A DNA stretch of 64,000 nt from Nocardioides sp. QY071 (GTDB lineage: Bacteria > Actinomycetota > Actinomycetes > Propionibacteriales > Nocardioidaceae). The stretch lies in NCBI RefSeq assembly GCF_029961765.1, contig NZ_CP124681.1, positions 1,488,001-1,552,000 on the forward strand, read 5' to 3'. The position numbers were made by a program, and so were the translations under genes. The notes under the pieces were generated by a model. It made no database searches, had not been told where the DNA came from, and was given only the letters and a program-made list of their open reading frames with translations. The first letter of the stretch is position 1, and each line of letters starts with the position of its first letter. Shown here one piece after another: positions 26,613 through 34,429 of this stretch.

Positions 26613-27308
26613 TCAGGCGCGCTCGCGCCGGTCGAGCCAGGCGCGGACGGGGCCGCGGAGCTCGGCGTCGATGAGGTCGAGGTCGGTCTCCTCGCCGAGC
26701 ACGATCGCGGCGAGCGGCTCGTGGTTGGCGGGCCCGACGCCCAGCTTGTCGAGGCGGAACATGTTGAGCCGGGTCGGTCGGGCCGGGGCGCCCATGGCGA
26801 TCGTGAAGGGAGGCACGTCGCGCGTCACGGCGGCCTGCATGCCGGTCATCGACGCGGCGCCGATGGTCAGGCGCTGGTGCAGTGCGGCGCCCAGGCCGAC
26901 GGTCGCGTCGTCCTCGATGACGGTGTGGCCGCCGACCAGCACTGCGCAGGAGATCGTCACCCGGTCGCCGACGTGGGCGTCGTGCCCGAGGTGGGCCTTG
27001 CCCATCAGCATGGTGTCGTTGCCGATGATCGTCCGGTCCTGCCAGCCCGTGTTGACCGTGACGAACTCCTTGAGGATGTTGCGGTCACCGATGGTGATGC
27101 CGCCCTCGCCCAGCGCCTCGTCCCAGCTCGGTCCGTAGATGTGGCCGTGGACCTCGGCAGCGCCGCCGATCGACACGTGGCTGGCGATGAAGTTGTCGTC
27201 GCCGATGACCACAGGTCCCTGGATCACCGTGAACGGGCCGATGACGTTGTTGTCACCGAGCTCGACCTCCGGGCCGAGGACCGCCGTGGGATGGATGCGG
27301 TTGCTCAT
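26613..27308 (-). CDS. LpxA-like left-handed beta-helix acyltransferase
   Basis: 231 residues, hexapeptide-repeat beta helix (about 1-185) plus an alpha-helical C-terminus. The order of features matches UDP-GlcNAc acyltransferase LpxA: RIHPTAVLGPEVELG at the start, ILKEFVTVNTGWQDRTIIG, then LMGKAHLGHDAHVGD with the catalytic-His equivalent, ALHQRLTIG and DVPPFTIAMGAPA. LpxA makes lipid A, which a Gram-positive actinobacterium lacks, so the substrate is probably another acyl or acetyl donor and a cluster amino-sugar. ATG overlaps the upstream DegT stop (ATGA). Confidence 0.87.
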   Translation of the reverse strand: MSNRIHPTAVLGPEVELGDNNVIGPFTVIQGPVVIGDDNFIASHVSIGGAAEVHGHIYGPSWDEALGEGGITIGDRNILKEFVTVNTGWQDRTIIGNDTMLMGKAHLGHDAHVGDRVTISCAVLVGGHTVIEDDATVGLGAALHQRLTIGAASMTGMQAAVTRDVPPFTIAMGAPARPTRLNMFRLDKLGVGPANHEPLAAIVLGEETDLDLIDAELRGPVRAWLDRRERA

Positions 27309-28441
27309 CGTGCGTCCCCCAGGACGGATCGGACCTGCGCGGCGACGTACTCGACGTCATCGGTGGTGAGGTTGGCGTGCATCGGCAGGGCGAACTGCTG
27401 GCGGAACAGGCGGGCCGAGACGGGGCAGGCCTCCTGCGAGCCGTAGACCGGCTGCAGGTGGCTCGCGTAGGTGCCGAAGTTGCTGCCGACGCCGCGCTCG
27501 CGCAGGCCCATGACCAGCGCGTCGCGGTCGACGCCGTCGCCCGCGGTGACCAGGTAGGACTGCCAGGGGTGGGTGCGGTCGGCCAGAGCGACGGGAAGCG
27601 TCAGCTCGTCGATGTCGCCGAGCAGGTCGGCGTAGAGCTCGGCAGCGCGGGTCCGGGCCGCGACCAGGTCGGGCAGGCGCTTCAGCTGGACCCGCATGAT
27701 GGCGGCCTGGACGTCGGAGAGCCGGTAGTTGTAGCCGGCCATGTCGAAGGACGGCACCGCGAGCTGGTTGCTGCCCTCGCGCGTCACCGCCGGGGCGATC
27801 CCGTAGGTGTGCAGCTTGCGGGCCAGGTCCATCCGGGTCGTGTCGTCCCCGACGAGGGCCCCGCCCTCGCCGCTGGTGATCCCCTTGCGGCCGTGGAAGC
27901 TGAAGGCGGCCAGGTCCGCGAGGGATCCGGCCGGTCGGCCCTTGTAGGACGCACCTGCGCTGCAGGCGGCGTCCTCGACGAGCCAGAGTCCGTGTCGATC
28001 CGCGACGGCCCGCAGCTCGTCGAAGTCGGCCGGCTGGCCCACGAGGTCGACCGCGACGATGCCGACGGTGCGCTCGGTCACGAGGGCCGCAGCGGCGTCC
28101 GGGTCGATCGTGCCGATGTCGGAGCGGACGTCGGCGAACACCGGCTTCGCGCCGGTCCAGACGACGGCGTGGCCCGTGGCGGGGAAGGTGTAGTCCGCGA
28201 CGATGACCTCGTCACCGGGCCCGGCGCCCAGGACCTGGAGGGCGAGGTGGAGCGCCGATCCGCAGTTCGAGGTGGCCAGCGCGTGCGCCGTGCCGGCGGA
28301 GACGGCGAACTCCTTCTCGAAGGCGACGCACGTCGGACCGGCCCCGGAGACCCAGCCACTGGCGAAGACCTCGCGCAGCGCGTCGATCTCCTCCTCGCCG
28401 AGGGTGGGCGCGCCCAGCGCGACGCTCCGAGTGGGGATCAT
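27305..28441 (-). CDS. DegT/DnrJ/EryC1-family sugar aminotransferase, second copy
   Basis: 378 residues. SNCGSALHLALQVLGAG, EDAACSAGASYKG and the PLP lysine in FSFHGRKGITSGEGG are clear; the C-terminal NFGTYASHLQP is typical of the VioA/DesI/ArnB-like branch. The start is the ATG giving MIPTRSV, with GGAGG 8 nt ahead; the longer frame is rejected because it lacks a ribosome site. First gene of the three-gene operon, followed by an ATGA overlap with the LpxA-like gene. Two different DegT enzymes imply two amino-sugars or two positions of amination. Confidence 0.9.
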   Translation of the reverse strand: MIPTRSVALGAPTLGEEEIDALREVFASGWVSGAGPTCVAFEKEFAVSAGTAHALATSNCGSALHLALQVLGAGPGDEVIVADYTFPATGHAVVWTGAKPVFADVRSDIGTIDPDAAAALVTERTVGIVAVDLVGQPADFDELRAVADRHGLWLVEDAACSAGASYKGRPAGSLADLAAFSFHGRKGITSGEGGALVGDDTTRMDLARKLHTYGIAPAVTREGSNQLAVPSFDMAGYNYRLSDVQAAIMRVQLKRLPDLVAARTRAAELYADLLGDIDELTLPVALADRTHPWQSYLVTAGDGVDRDALVMGLRERGVGSNFGTYASHLQPVYGSQEACPVSARLFRQQFALPMHANLTTDDVEYVAAQVRSVLGDAR

Positions 28442-28477
28442 GTGTTCTGCCTCCAGGTTGCGTGAGCTCGGCACCCA

Positions 28478-28483
28478 AACCTA
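28478..28483 (-). promoter_or_regulatory. TAGGTT -10 box for the DegT-acyltransferase-DegT operon
   Basis: On the minus strand TAGGTT lies 36 nt before the ATG at 28441, giving a short leader with GGAGG. The divergent methyltransferase promoter (TATGCT at 28529) shares the same 100-bp region. Confidence 0.4.
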
Positions 28484-28528
28484 GTGGATGTGAGCACGTT
28501 CGGTGGCGGCGGGGCGGCACGCCTGGCC

Positions 28529-28534
28529 TATGCT
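28529..28534 (+). promoter_or_regulatory. TATGCT -10 box for the second methyltransferase
   Basis: TATGCT ends 7 nt before the ATG at 28542, predicting a leaderless mRNA, the same geometry as at 5682, 50879, 51063 and 63416. Confidence 0.5.
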
Positions 28535-28541
28535 CCCGGAC

Positions 28542-29621
28542 ATGTCGATCGAGAACGGCTCCCGACCGCGGACGAAGCGGGATGCGGGGCCGGAGGCGCA
28601 ACGCGAGGCGATGGCGAAGCGCCGTGCGCAGTTCCTCGCCTACTTCGACTTCACCCAGGGCCGTGGACTGGAGATCGGGCCGCTGGACTCCAGCATCGCG
28701 GATCCCGAGTCCCACGACGTCAGGTTCGTCGATGTCTTCGACACCGAGCGCACCCGCGCGCACTATGCGGAGGACCCGAACGTCGTCCTCGAGCTGATCC
28801 CCACCATCGACTTCCCGCTCTACGCCGACGGGCAGTTCCGGGCTCTTCCCGAGGCGACCGCCGCCGGCGCCCCGTTCGACTGGGTGATCGCCTCCCACGT
28901 GATCGAGCACGTGCCCGACGTCATCGGGTGGCTGCAGCAGATCGGCGAGATCACGAGTGACGACGCCCGGCTGGTCCTCGCCGTACCCGACCGGCGCTAC
29001 TGCTTCGACCGGCACCGTCCCCCGACGACCACCGGCCAGGCGCTCGAGGCGCACGAGCAGCAGGCGACCCGGCCCGGAACGCGTGCGATCTACGACTTCT
29101 TCCGCACCACCGTGAGCGTCGACAGCCGCAGGCTGTGGCGCGGTGCCCGCCCGCCCGGCCGCGACGCCCGCATGCACGAGCTGTCCACGACGCTCGCCCA
29201 CGTCGACCTGGGCAGGGCCGGCGAGTACATCGACTGCCACGTGTGGACGTTCACCCCGCAGTCCCTCTTGGAACAGGTGCAGGAATGGCGTGAGCTGGGC
29301 CTGGCGCCCTGGTACGTCGAGCGCATCGACGAGGTGAAGGGCAGCGTGGAGTTCCACGCCGTCCTGCGCCGGGCCTCCCGCACGGGGGACTCGGCCGCCG
29401 CGGAGGCCGCCGAGCCGCAGCTCGCCTCGGACCTGCCGGACTGGCTGGAGGAGGAGTACCGGCTCCGCGCCGAGGTGTCCGAGCTGCGGGCGCAGCTGAA
29501 GCAGCTGCGCAACAGCAACAAGCAGCTGACCCACCGGCTCAAGCAGGCCGAGGTGCCCGTCGCGACGCGGATCCGGCGGGGCACGCTGCGTCGGGTGCGG
29601 GCTCTCAGATCGTCGAACTGA
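28542..29621 (+). CDS. SAM-dependent methyltransferase with C-terminal coiled coil
   Basis: 359 residues. A class I methyltransferase domain (about 25-180): motif I GLEIGPLDS (42-50), VDVFD, and FDWVIASHVIEHVPD. Residues about 265-330 are acidic then coiled coil (RAEVSELRAQLKQLRNSN), with a basic C-terminus RIRRGTLRRVRAL. This design (methyltransferase plus coiled coil plus basic end) echoes the methyltransferase at 12964, but the tail sequence is different. It is likely the last gene of the glycan cluster, just before the TIGR03936 gene. Target unknown. Confidence 0.8.
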   Translation: MSIENGSRPRTKRDAGPEAQREAMAKRRAQFLAYFDFTQGRGLEIGPLDSSIADPESHDVRFVDVFDTERTRAHYAEDPNVVLELIPTIDFPLYADGQFRALPEATAAGAPFDWVIASHVIEHVPDVIGWLQQIGEITSDDARLVLAVPDRRYCFDRHRPPTTTGQALEAHEQQATRPGTRAIYDFFRTTVSVDSRRLWRGARPPGRDARMHELSTTLAHVDLGRAGEYIDCHVWTFTPQSLLEQVQEWRELGLAPWYVERIDEVKGSVEFHAVLRRASRTGDSAAAEAAEPQLASDLPDWLEEEYRLRAEVSELRAQLKQLRNSNKQLTHRLKQAEVPVATRIRRGTLRRVRALRSSN

Positions 29622-29632
29622 TCCGGGGCCGG

Positions 29633-29638
29633 TAACCT
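29633..29638 (+). promoter_or_regulatory. TAACCT -10 box for the TIGR03936 gene
   Basis: TAACCT ends 6 nt before the GTG at 29645, predicting a leaderless transcript. A private promoter here fits a gene that has been separated from its usual partner upstream. Confidence 0.45.
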
Positions 29639-29644
29639 CGCCCG

Positions 29645-30364
29645 GTGGCTCGACAGCTTCCCGAACAACAGGCACCGCCGGTCCAGCGGATCCGGATCCG
29701 GTACGCCAAGCGCGGCCGGCTGCGCTTCACCAGCCACCGCGACGTGAGCCGCGCCATCGAGCGCGCCGTCGTGCGGGCGGGGATCCCGATGGCGTACTCC
29801 TCGGGGTTCCACCCGCACCCGCGCATCTCGTACGCCGGCGCCTCGCCGACCGGGGCGGCCAGCGAGTCGGAGTACGTCGAGCTGGGCCTGTCCGAGGAGC
29901 GGGAGCCGGGCGCGGTGGGGGCGGCGCTGGACGCCGTCCTGCCCGACGGTCTCGACGTGGTGGTGGCCGTGGACGCGGCGGCGACCACGGCCGGCTCGCT
30001 CGCGGACCTGCTGACCGCTAGTCACTGGCTGATCGACCTCGGGGGAGCCGAGGCCGAGCGGACTCGGGCGGCGGTCGAGGCGTTCTTGGCGACGGAGTCG
30101 GTCACCGTGGAGCGGATGACCAAGAAGGGCCTGCGCGCCTTCGACTGCCGTGCGGCGGTGGTGCGGCTCCTGGTGACGCCCGAGGGCGACCTGGACCTGC
30201 TGCTCGAGCACACCGTGCCCGCCGTACGGCCCGACGACGTGCTCACCGGCCTGCGCGAGGTCAGCGGCCTCGACGTCGCCGCGACCGGCCTGCTCACGCG
30301 TGTGGCGCAGGGTGTCCTGGAGCGGTCCACCGGGGCGATCGGCGACCCGCTCGCGACCCGCTGA
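29645..30364 (+). CDS. TIGR03936 (DUF2344) family protein
   Basis: 239 residues. The N-terminal IRIRYAKRGRLRFTSHRDVSRAIERAVVRAGIP and the YSSGFHPHPRISYA that follows are the hallmark of DUF2344. Members are fused to, or encoded right after, TIGR03960 radical SAM proteins and before RNase E/G. The pair is suspected to modify RNA or ribosomal components; no reaction is known. Here the radical SAM partner is about 22 kb upstream, while rne follows after a 312-bp leader. GTG start; see the -10 box 6 nt upstream. Confidence 0.92.
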   Translation: MARQLPEQQAPPVQRIRIRYAKRGRLRFTSHRDVSRAIERAVVRAGIPMAYSSGFHPHPRISYAGASPTGAASESEYVELGLSEEREPGAVGAALDAVLPDGLDVVVAVDAAATTAGSLADLLTASHWLIDLGGAEAERTRAAVEAFLATESVTVERMTKKGLRAFDCRAAVVRLLVTPEGDLDLLLEHTVPAVRPDDVLTGLREVSGLDVAATGLLTRVAQGVLERSTGAIGDPLATR

Positions 30365-30400
30365 CGGGCCAGTGATGCCCGCCACGGGCGGGCCGTGTGC

Positions 30401-30406
30401 GATACT
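30401..30406 (+). promoter_or_regulatory. GATACT -10-like box upstream of rne
   Basis: GATACT lies in the 312-bp stretch between the TIGR03936 stop and the rne ATG. It would give an RNase E leader of about 265 nt. No convincing -35 hexamer was seen. The stretch also holds the hairpin at 30641 but no gene. Confidence 0.35.
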
Positions 30407-30640
30407 CGCCACAGATTTCCACCCGCGCGCGTCCCACAGGACAGCGAGCGGAGAGATCGACGACGTTCTCGCCGGACGGCAGGTGACTGACCGCCCGGCA
30501 CGGTGGAGACGGACCACCGCCCGACGCGACGCACACGGCGACCGCGGCAGGCGAGCGGCCCCGCCTCCGGCGACGCACGACCGCGGAGGGTGTCGTCCCA
30601 CGCAGGCTTGTGGCGCCGCCCGTGCGAGCGCCGATGACAC

Positions 30641-30661
30641 CCCGGGTGCGCAGCACCCGGG
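30641..30661 (+). promoter_or_regulatory. Hairpin directly upstream of the rne ribosome site
   Basis: CCCGGGTGC and GCACCCGGG form a perfect 9-bp GC-rich stem with a 3-nt loop, ending 1 nt before the GGAGGAG ribosome site (30663-30669) of rne. Position suggests control of translation or of mRNA decay. E. coli RNase E regulates itself through structures in its own leader; the parallel here is inference. Confidence 0.5.
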
Positions 30662-30676
30662 TGGAGGAGTAGCGCA

Positions 30677-33589
30677 ATGACCGACGCGCCCACTGACACA
30701 CCGACCGAGATCCCGGCCGAGGCCCCCGCCGACAAGGTGGCGAAGGCGGAGAAGCCTGAGAAGGCCGCGAAGCCGGCCAAGAAGGCGGCGGCCAAGAAGA
30801 CCACCGCGAAGAAGACCGCCGCGAAGAAGGCCACCGCGGCCAAGAAGACGGCTGCGAAGAAGACCACCGCGGCCAAGAAGACGGCTGCGAAGAAGACCAC
30901 CGCGGCCAAGAAGACGACCGCGAGCCGGGCGAAGGCCAAGGCCGCGCCCACCTCCGAGCAGCTCGAGCTGACCGCCGAGGTCGAGGAGACCGCTCCCGAG
31001 GCCGCCGGGGCCCTGGCCACCGCCGTGCTCTTCCAGGCGCCCGTCGCCCCCGTGGGGGAGGTGGCCGTCGCGCCGGAGGTCGCCGCGGAGCCTGCGGAGG
31101 AGGAGCCCGCCGCCGAGGAGCCCGCCGCCGAGGAGCCGGCTGCCGAGCCTGAGACCGCCGAGCCTGAGACCGTCGATCCTGAGGCCGTCGAGCCTGAGGC
31201 CGTCGAGGAGCCGGCTGCCGAGGAGGCGGCTGCCGAGGAGTCGGGCGAGGAGTCCGGCGAGGAGTCGACCGACGAGGACGACGACAGCGAGGGCGACGAG
31301 AACGGCACCGGGAGCGGCGCCGCCCGCCGGCGCCGTCGCCGAGGTGGCCGTCGCCGCCGCAAGCCGGCCGCGAGCGCCGAGGGCGAGGACGGCGGGTCCG
31401 CCGAGGGTGACGACGCCGAGAGCGCCGAGAGCACCGACCAGGCCAAGGACGGCGAGTCCGCCGAGGGCGAGAGCGCCGAGGGCGAGGAGTCCGAGGAGGG
31501 CGCCGCGAGCGGCGGGTCCTCCTCGTCGCGCCGGCGCCGCCGGCGCCGCCGCGCCGGCGAGGGCGGCGGCGACAACGAGGGCGACGACCCCGAGAACACC
31601 GTCACCCGGGTCCGCAAGCCCCGTTCCGCCGAGGACGAGATCACGGCCGTGTCGGGCTCGACCCGCCTCGAGGCCAAGAAGCAGCGCCGCCGCGAGGGCC
31701 GCGAGGCCGGCCGCCGCCGGGCGCCGATCGTGAGCGAGGCCGAGTTCCTGGCCCGCCGCGAGTCCGTGGAGCGCGTGATGGCGGTGCGCCAGCGCAAGGA
31801 CCTCACCCAGATCGCGGTGCTCGAGGACAAGGTCCTCGTCGAGCACTACGTCGCCCGCGAGTCGCAGACCTCGCTCATCGGCAACGTCTACCTCGGCCGC
31901 GTCCAGAACGTGCTGCCCTCCATGGAGGCCGCGTTCATCGACATCGGCAAGGGCCGCAACGCCGTGCTGTACGCCGGCGAGGTCAACTGGAGCGCGCTGG
32001 GCCACAAGGACGGCGAGCCGCGCAAGATCGAGTCGGTCCTGCAGTCCGGCCAGACCGTGCTGGTCCAGGTGAGCAAGGACCCGATCGGCCACAAGGGCGC
32101 CCGGCTCACCAGCCAGGTCAGCCTCGCCGGCCGCTTCCTGGTCTACGTCCCGGACGGCACCACCTCCGGCATCTCCCGCAAGCTGCCCGACACCGAGCGC
32201 TCGCGCCTCAAGACCCTCCTCAAGGAGATCGTCCCCGACACCGCCGGCGTGATCGTGCGCACCGCGGCCGAGGGCGCCTCGGAGGAGGAGCTGACCCGCG
32301 ACGTCGAGCGGCTCAAGGCGCGCTGGGAGGACATCGAGGGCAAGGTCGCGAAGGGCAACGCCCCACAGCTGCTGTACGGCGAGCCGGACCTCACCCTCAA
32401 GGTGGTCCGCGACCTGTTCACCGAGGACTTCGCCAAGCTCGTCGTCCAGGGCGACGACGCCTGGACGACCGTCAAGGAGTACGTCGACCAGGTGGCTCCC
32501 GACCTCACCGAGCGTCTCGAGCGCCACGAGTCCGGCGACGGCGTCCCGGACCTGTTCTCGACGTACCGCATCGACGAGCAGATCTCCAAGGGCCTCGACC
32601 GCAAGGTCTGGCTGCCCTCGGGCGGCTCGCTGATCATCGACCGCACCGAGGCGATGACCGTCGTCGACGTCAACACCGGCAAGTTCACCGGGTCGGGCGG
32701 CAACCTGGAGGAGACGGTCACCAAGAACAACCTCGAGGCCGCCGAGGAGATCGTCCGCCAGCTCCGGCTGCGCGACATCGGCGGCATCATCGTCGTCGAC
32801 TTCATCGACATGGTGCTCGAGTCGAACCGCGACCTCGTGCTGCGCCGCCTCGTCGAGTGCCTGGGCCGCGACCGGACCCGTCACCAGGTCGCCGAGGTCA
32901 CCTCGCTCGGCCTGGTCCAGATGACCCGCAAGCGGATCGGCACCGGCCTGCTCGAGGCGTTCAGCGAGACCTGCTCGCACTGCCAGGGCCGCGGCATCGT
33001 GGTCCACGACCTCCCGGTCGAGCCCAAGCGCGGGGGAGGCGAGCAGGACGAGTCCCGCCGCGGCAACCGCCGTCGCAAGGGCAAGGGCGGCGGCCAGGGC
33101 GACAACCAGGCCGAGACGCCCGCCGAGGCGCCCAAGGCGGTGCCGTCACCCAAGGACATCGCCGCGATGGCCAAGCCGGCCGACCACGACCATGACAACG
33201 AGCAGCCGGACGTCGAGCCGGTCGAGCCGGTCGTCGAGGAGGCTGCCGTCGAGGAGGCACCCGTCGAGGAGACGTCCGTCGAGGTCGTGGAGAGTGTCGA
33301 GGCCGTCGTCGAGGCGCCGGAGCCCGAGCCGGAGCCCGAGCCGGAGCCCGAGCCGGAGCCGGTCCCCGTGGCCACCACGACCGTGGTGACCCGGACCCGC
33401 CGCCGCGCGGCCACCCGCCCCGCCGGCCCGCCGGCCGAGGCCGCGGAGCCCGCCGCCGACGCGACACCCGACGCGACGCCCGACGCAGGGACCGACGTGG
33501 GGACCGACGAGGCCTCCGAGGACGCCCACGAGGAGCCGCACGTCGAGCACGTCCCGATCAAGCGCAAGGGCGGCTCGCGCAAGCGCTAG
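30677..33589 (+). CDS. rne: Ribonuclease E/G
   Basis: 970 residues. The N-terminal about 340 residues are low complexity: Lys/Ala/Thr repeats (AAKKTTAKK type, about 35-90), then Glu/Ala-rich and Arg-rich patches that probably bind RNA or partners. The S1 domain covers about 399-480, the catalytic DNase I-like part has Asp664 (DVNTGKFTG) and Asp708 (VVDFIDM), matching the two metal-binding Asp of E. coli RNase E, and the Zn-link is CSHCQGRG. The C-terminal 200 residues are acidic (Glu-Pro repeats) and end in KRKGGSRKR. It begins mRNA decay and stable-RNA processing. rplU, rpmA and obg follow, the usual order. Confidence 0.95.
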   Translation: MTDAPTDTPTEIPAEAPADKVAKAEKPEKAAKPAKKAAAKKTTAKKTAAKKATAAKKTAAKKTTAAKKTAAKKTTAAKKTTASRAKAKAAPTSEQLELTAEVEETAPEAAGALATAVLFQAPVAPVGEVAVAPEVAAEPAEEEPAAEEPAAEEPAAEPETAEPETVDPEAVEPEAVEEPAAEEAAAEESGEESGEESTDEDDDSEGDENGTGSGAARRRRRRGGRRRRKPAASAEGEDGGSAEGDDAESAESTDQAKDGESAEGESAEGEESEEGAASGGSSSSRRRRRRRRAGEGGGDNEGDDPENTVTRVRKPRSAEDEITAVSGSTRLEAKKQRRREGREAGRRRAPIVSEAEFLARRESVERVMAVRQRKDLTQIAVLEDKVLVEHYVARESQTSLIGNVYLGRVQNVLPSMEAAFIDIGKGRNAVLYAGEVNWSALGHKDGEPRKIESVLQSGQTVLVQVSKDPIGHKGARLTSQVSLAGRFLVYVPDGTTSGISRKLPDTERSRLKTLLKEIVPDTAGVIVRTAAEGASEEELTRDVERLKARWEDIEGKVAKGNAPQLLYGEPDLTLKVVRDLFTEDFAKLVVQGDDAWTTVKEYVDQVAPDLTERLERHESGDGVPDLFSTYRIDEQISKGLDRKVWLPSGGSLIIDRTEAMTVVDVNTGKFTGSGGNLEETVTKNNLEAAEEIVRQLRLRDIGGIIVVDFIDMVLESNRDLVLRRLVECLGRDRTRHQVAEVTSLGLVQMTRKRIGTGLLEAFSETCSHCQGRGIVVHDLPVEPKRGGGEQDESRRGNRRRKGKGGGQGDNQAETPAEAPKAVPSPKDIAAMAKPADHDHDNEQPDVEPVEPVVEEAAVEEAPVEETSVEVVESVEAVVEAPEPEPEPEPEPEPEPVPVATTTVVTRTRRRAATRPAGPPAEAAEPAADATPDATPDAGTDVGTDEASEDAHEEPHVEHVPIKRKGGSRKR
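30770..30930 (+). repeat. In-frame tandem repeat coding for Lys/Ala/Thr-rich RNase E segment
   Basis: Near-identical units (GCCAAGAAGACGGCTGCGAA type, about 33 bp) repeat several times and code for AAKKTTAKKT blocks. They resemble the basic tails of histone-like proteins and would bind RNA or DNA non-specifically. The repeat may vary in length between strains. Confidence 0.6.
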
Positions 33590-33619
33590 TCGCCACGCGG
33601 CCGGTCCGGACGCCCCGTT

Positions 33620-33649
33620 TTGGCGGATTCCGGCCCGGCTGCGTAACAT
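33620..33649 (+). promoter_or_regulatory. Promoter for rplU-rpmA (TTGGCG, 18 nt, TAACAT)
   Basis: A -35-like TTGGCG (33620-33625) and a -10 TAACAT (33644-33649) are spaced 18 nt apart. The predicted start near 33656 gives a leader of about 115 nt before L21. The whole 180-bp gap between rne and rplU has no gene. A leader of this length could be an r-protein autoregulatory leader; no known structure was recognised. Confidence 0.55.
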
Positions 33650-33769
33650 TGTTCGTCGGTGCGCCGCCGAGGCGTTCCGTTCTGCTGGCACCCGGCATCG
33701 TGCGACGTACGTCGCGGCGTGGGATCCGCAGTGTGCCGTAGACCCAGACGTTGAACCAGAAGGAGCCCG

Positions 33770-34075
33770 GTGGTGTACGCGATCGTGCGCGCAGGCGCGA
33801 AGCAGGAGAAGGTCGCTGTCGGCGACGTCATCGAGATCGACAAGGTCTCCACGCCCGTCGGCGACACCCTGACCCTTCCGGTCGTGCTCGCCGTCGACGG
33901 CGACAAGGTGACGGCCACGGGCCTCGACAAGGCGGCCGTGACGGTCGAGGTCCTCGGTGCCACCAAGGGCCCGAAGATCATCATCCAGAAGTACAAGAAC
34001 AAGACCGGCTACAAGAAGCGCCAGGGTCACCGCCAGAAGTACACCCAGGTCAAGGTCACCGACATCAAGCTCTGA
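33770..34075 (+). CDS. rplU: 50S ribosomal protein L21
   Basis: 101 residues, full length. [18 protein letters not shown] at the start and [18 protein letters not shown] near the end are diagnostic of bL21, which binds 23S rRNA. AGGAG precedes the GTG start. Followed after 34 nt by rpmA, as in most bacteria. Confidence 0.97.
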   Translation: MVYAIVRAGAKQEKVAVGDVIEIDKVSTPVGDTLTLPVVLAVDGDKVTATGLDKAAVTVEVLGATKGPKIIIQKYKNKTGYKKRQGHRQKYTQVKVTDIKL

Positions 34076-34109
34076 CCCCCGGTCAGCACGACACCCCAAG
34101 GACTGAAAC

Positions 34110-34364
34110 ATGGCACACAAGAAGGGCGCGGCGTCCACCAAGAACGGCCGCGACTCGAACGCCCAGCGCCTCGGCGTGAAGCGCTTCGGCGGCCAGGTCG
34201 TCAACGCCGGCGAGATCATCGTCCGCCAGCGCGGCACCCACTTCCACCCGGGCTCCGGCGTCGGCCGTGGCGGCGACGACACCCTGTTCGCGCTGATCCC
34301 CGGTGCGGTGGAGTTCGGCAAGAAGCGCGGCCGCAAGGTCGTCAACATCGTCCCGGGTGAGTGA
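34110..34364 (+). CDS. rpmA: 50S ribosomal protein L27
   Basis: 84 residues. [21 protein letters not shown] at the N-terminus reaches the peptidyl-transferase centre in bL27; [10 protein letters not shown] and GRDDTLFAL-like [10 protein letters not shown] follow. There is no extra N-terminal leader of the Firmicutes type, so no protease maturation is expected. A terminator-like hairpin lies 27 nt after the stop. Confidence 0.97.
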   Translation: MAHKKGAASTKNGRDSNAQRLGVKRFGGQVVNAGEIIVRQRGTHFHPGSGVGRGGDDTLFALIPGAVEFGKKRGRKVVNIVPGE

Positions 34365-34390
34365 GCTGACGCTCGCTTGACCTGCGGATT

Positions 34391-34421
34391 CGAAGGGCGT
34401 CCCGGTTCGGGGCGCCCTTCG
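34391..34421 (+). terminator. Terminator-like hairpin between rpmA and obg
   Basis: CGAAGGGCGTCCC and GGGGCGCCCTTCG pair (one G-T wobble) around a GGTTC loop; CCATTTT follows within 8 nt. This fits an intrinsic terminator for rplU-rpmA, partly separating them from obg. Confidence 0.7.
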
Positions 34422-34429
34422 ACCATTTT

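Larger units (their letters stand above)
7636..29644. other. Cell-surface glycan gene cluster lying between the TIGR03960 and TIGR03936 genes
   Basis: This segment holds two DUF4190-like genes and then glycosyltransferases (three GT2, one GT4), two methyltransferases, an epimerase, a Gfo/Idh/MocA dehydrogenase, two DegT aminotransferases, two left-handed beta-helix acyltransferases, an LhgO-like oxidase and multi-span membrane proteins. The flanking genes belong to a pair that is normally adjacent and linked to rne. No integrase, transposase or terminal repeat was seen at either edge, and base composition does not differ visibly from the flanks, so the time and mode of acquisition are unknown. 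Confidence 0.6.

Noticed and set aside
7636..29644. Glycan segment considered as an integrative element with att sites
   Set aside because: No integrase, no tRNA at either edge and no direct repeat recognised near 7640 or 29640.
30770..30930. Repeats in rne considered as a CRISPR array
   Set aside because: Units are contiguous, in frame and code for Lys/Ala/Thr; there are no unique spacers and no cas genes.
29090..33007. Open frame of 1305 codons on the minus strand across rne
   Set aside because: It is antisense to RNase E, rich in Leu/Gly/Arg repeats that mirror the Glu/Ala/Lys repeats of rne, and has no recognisable domain. High GC leaves long antisense frames open.
33300..33365. GAGCCGGAGCCC repeats near the end of rne
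   Set aside because: Simple in-frame repeat coding for Glu-Pro; ordinary for RNase E acidic tails.
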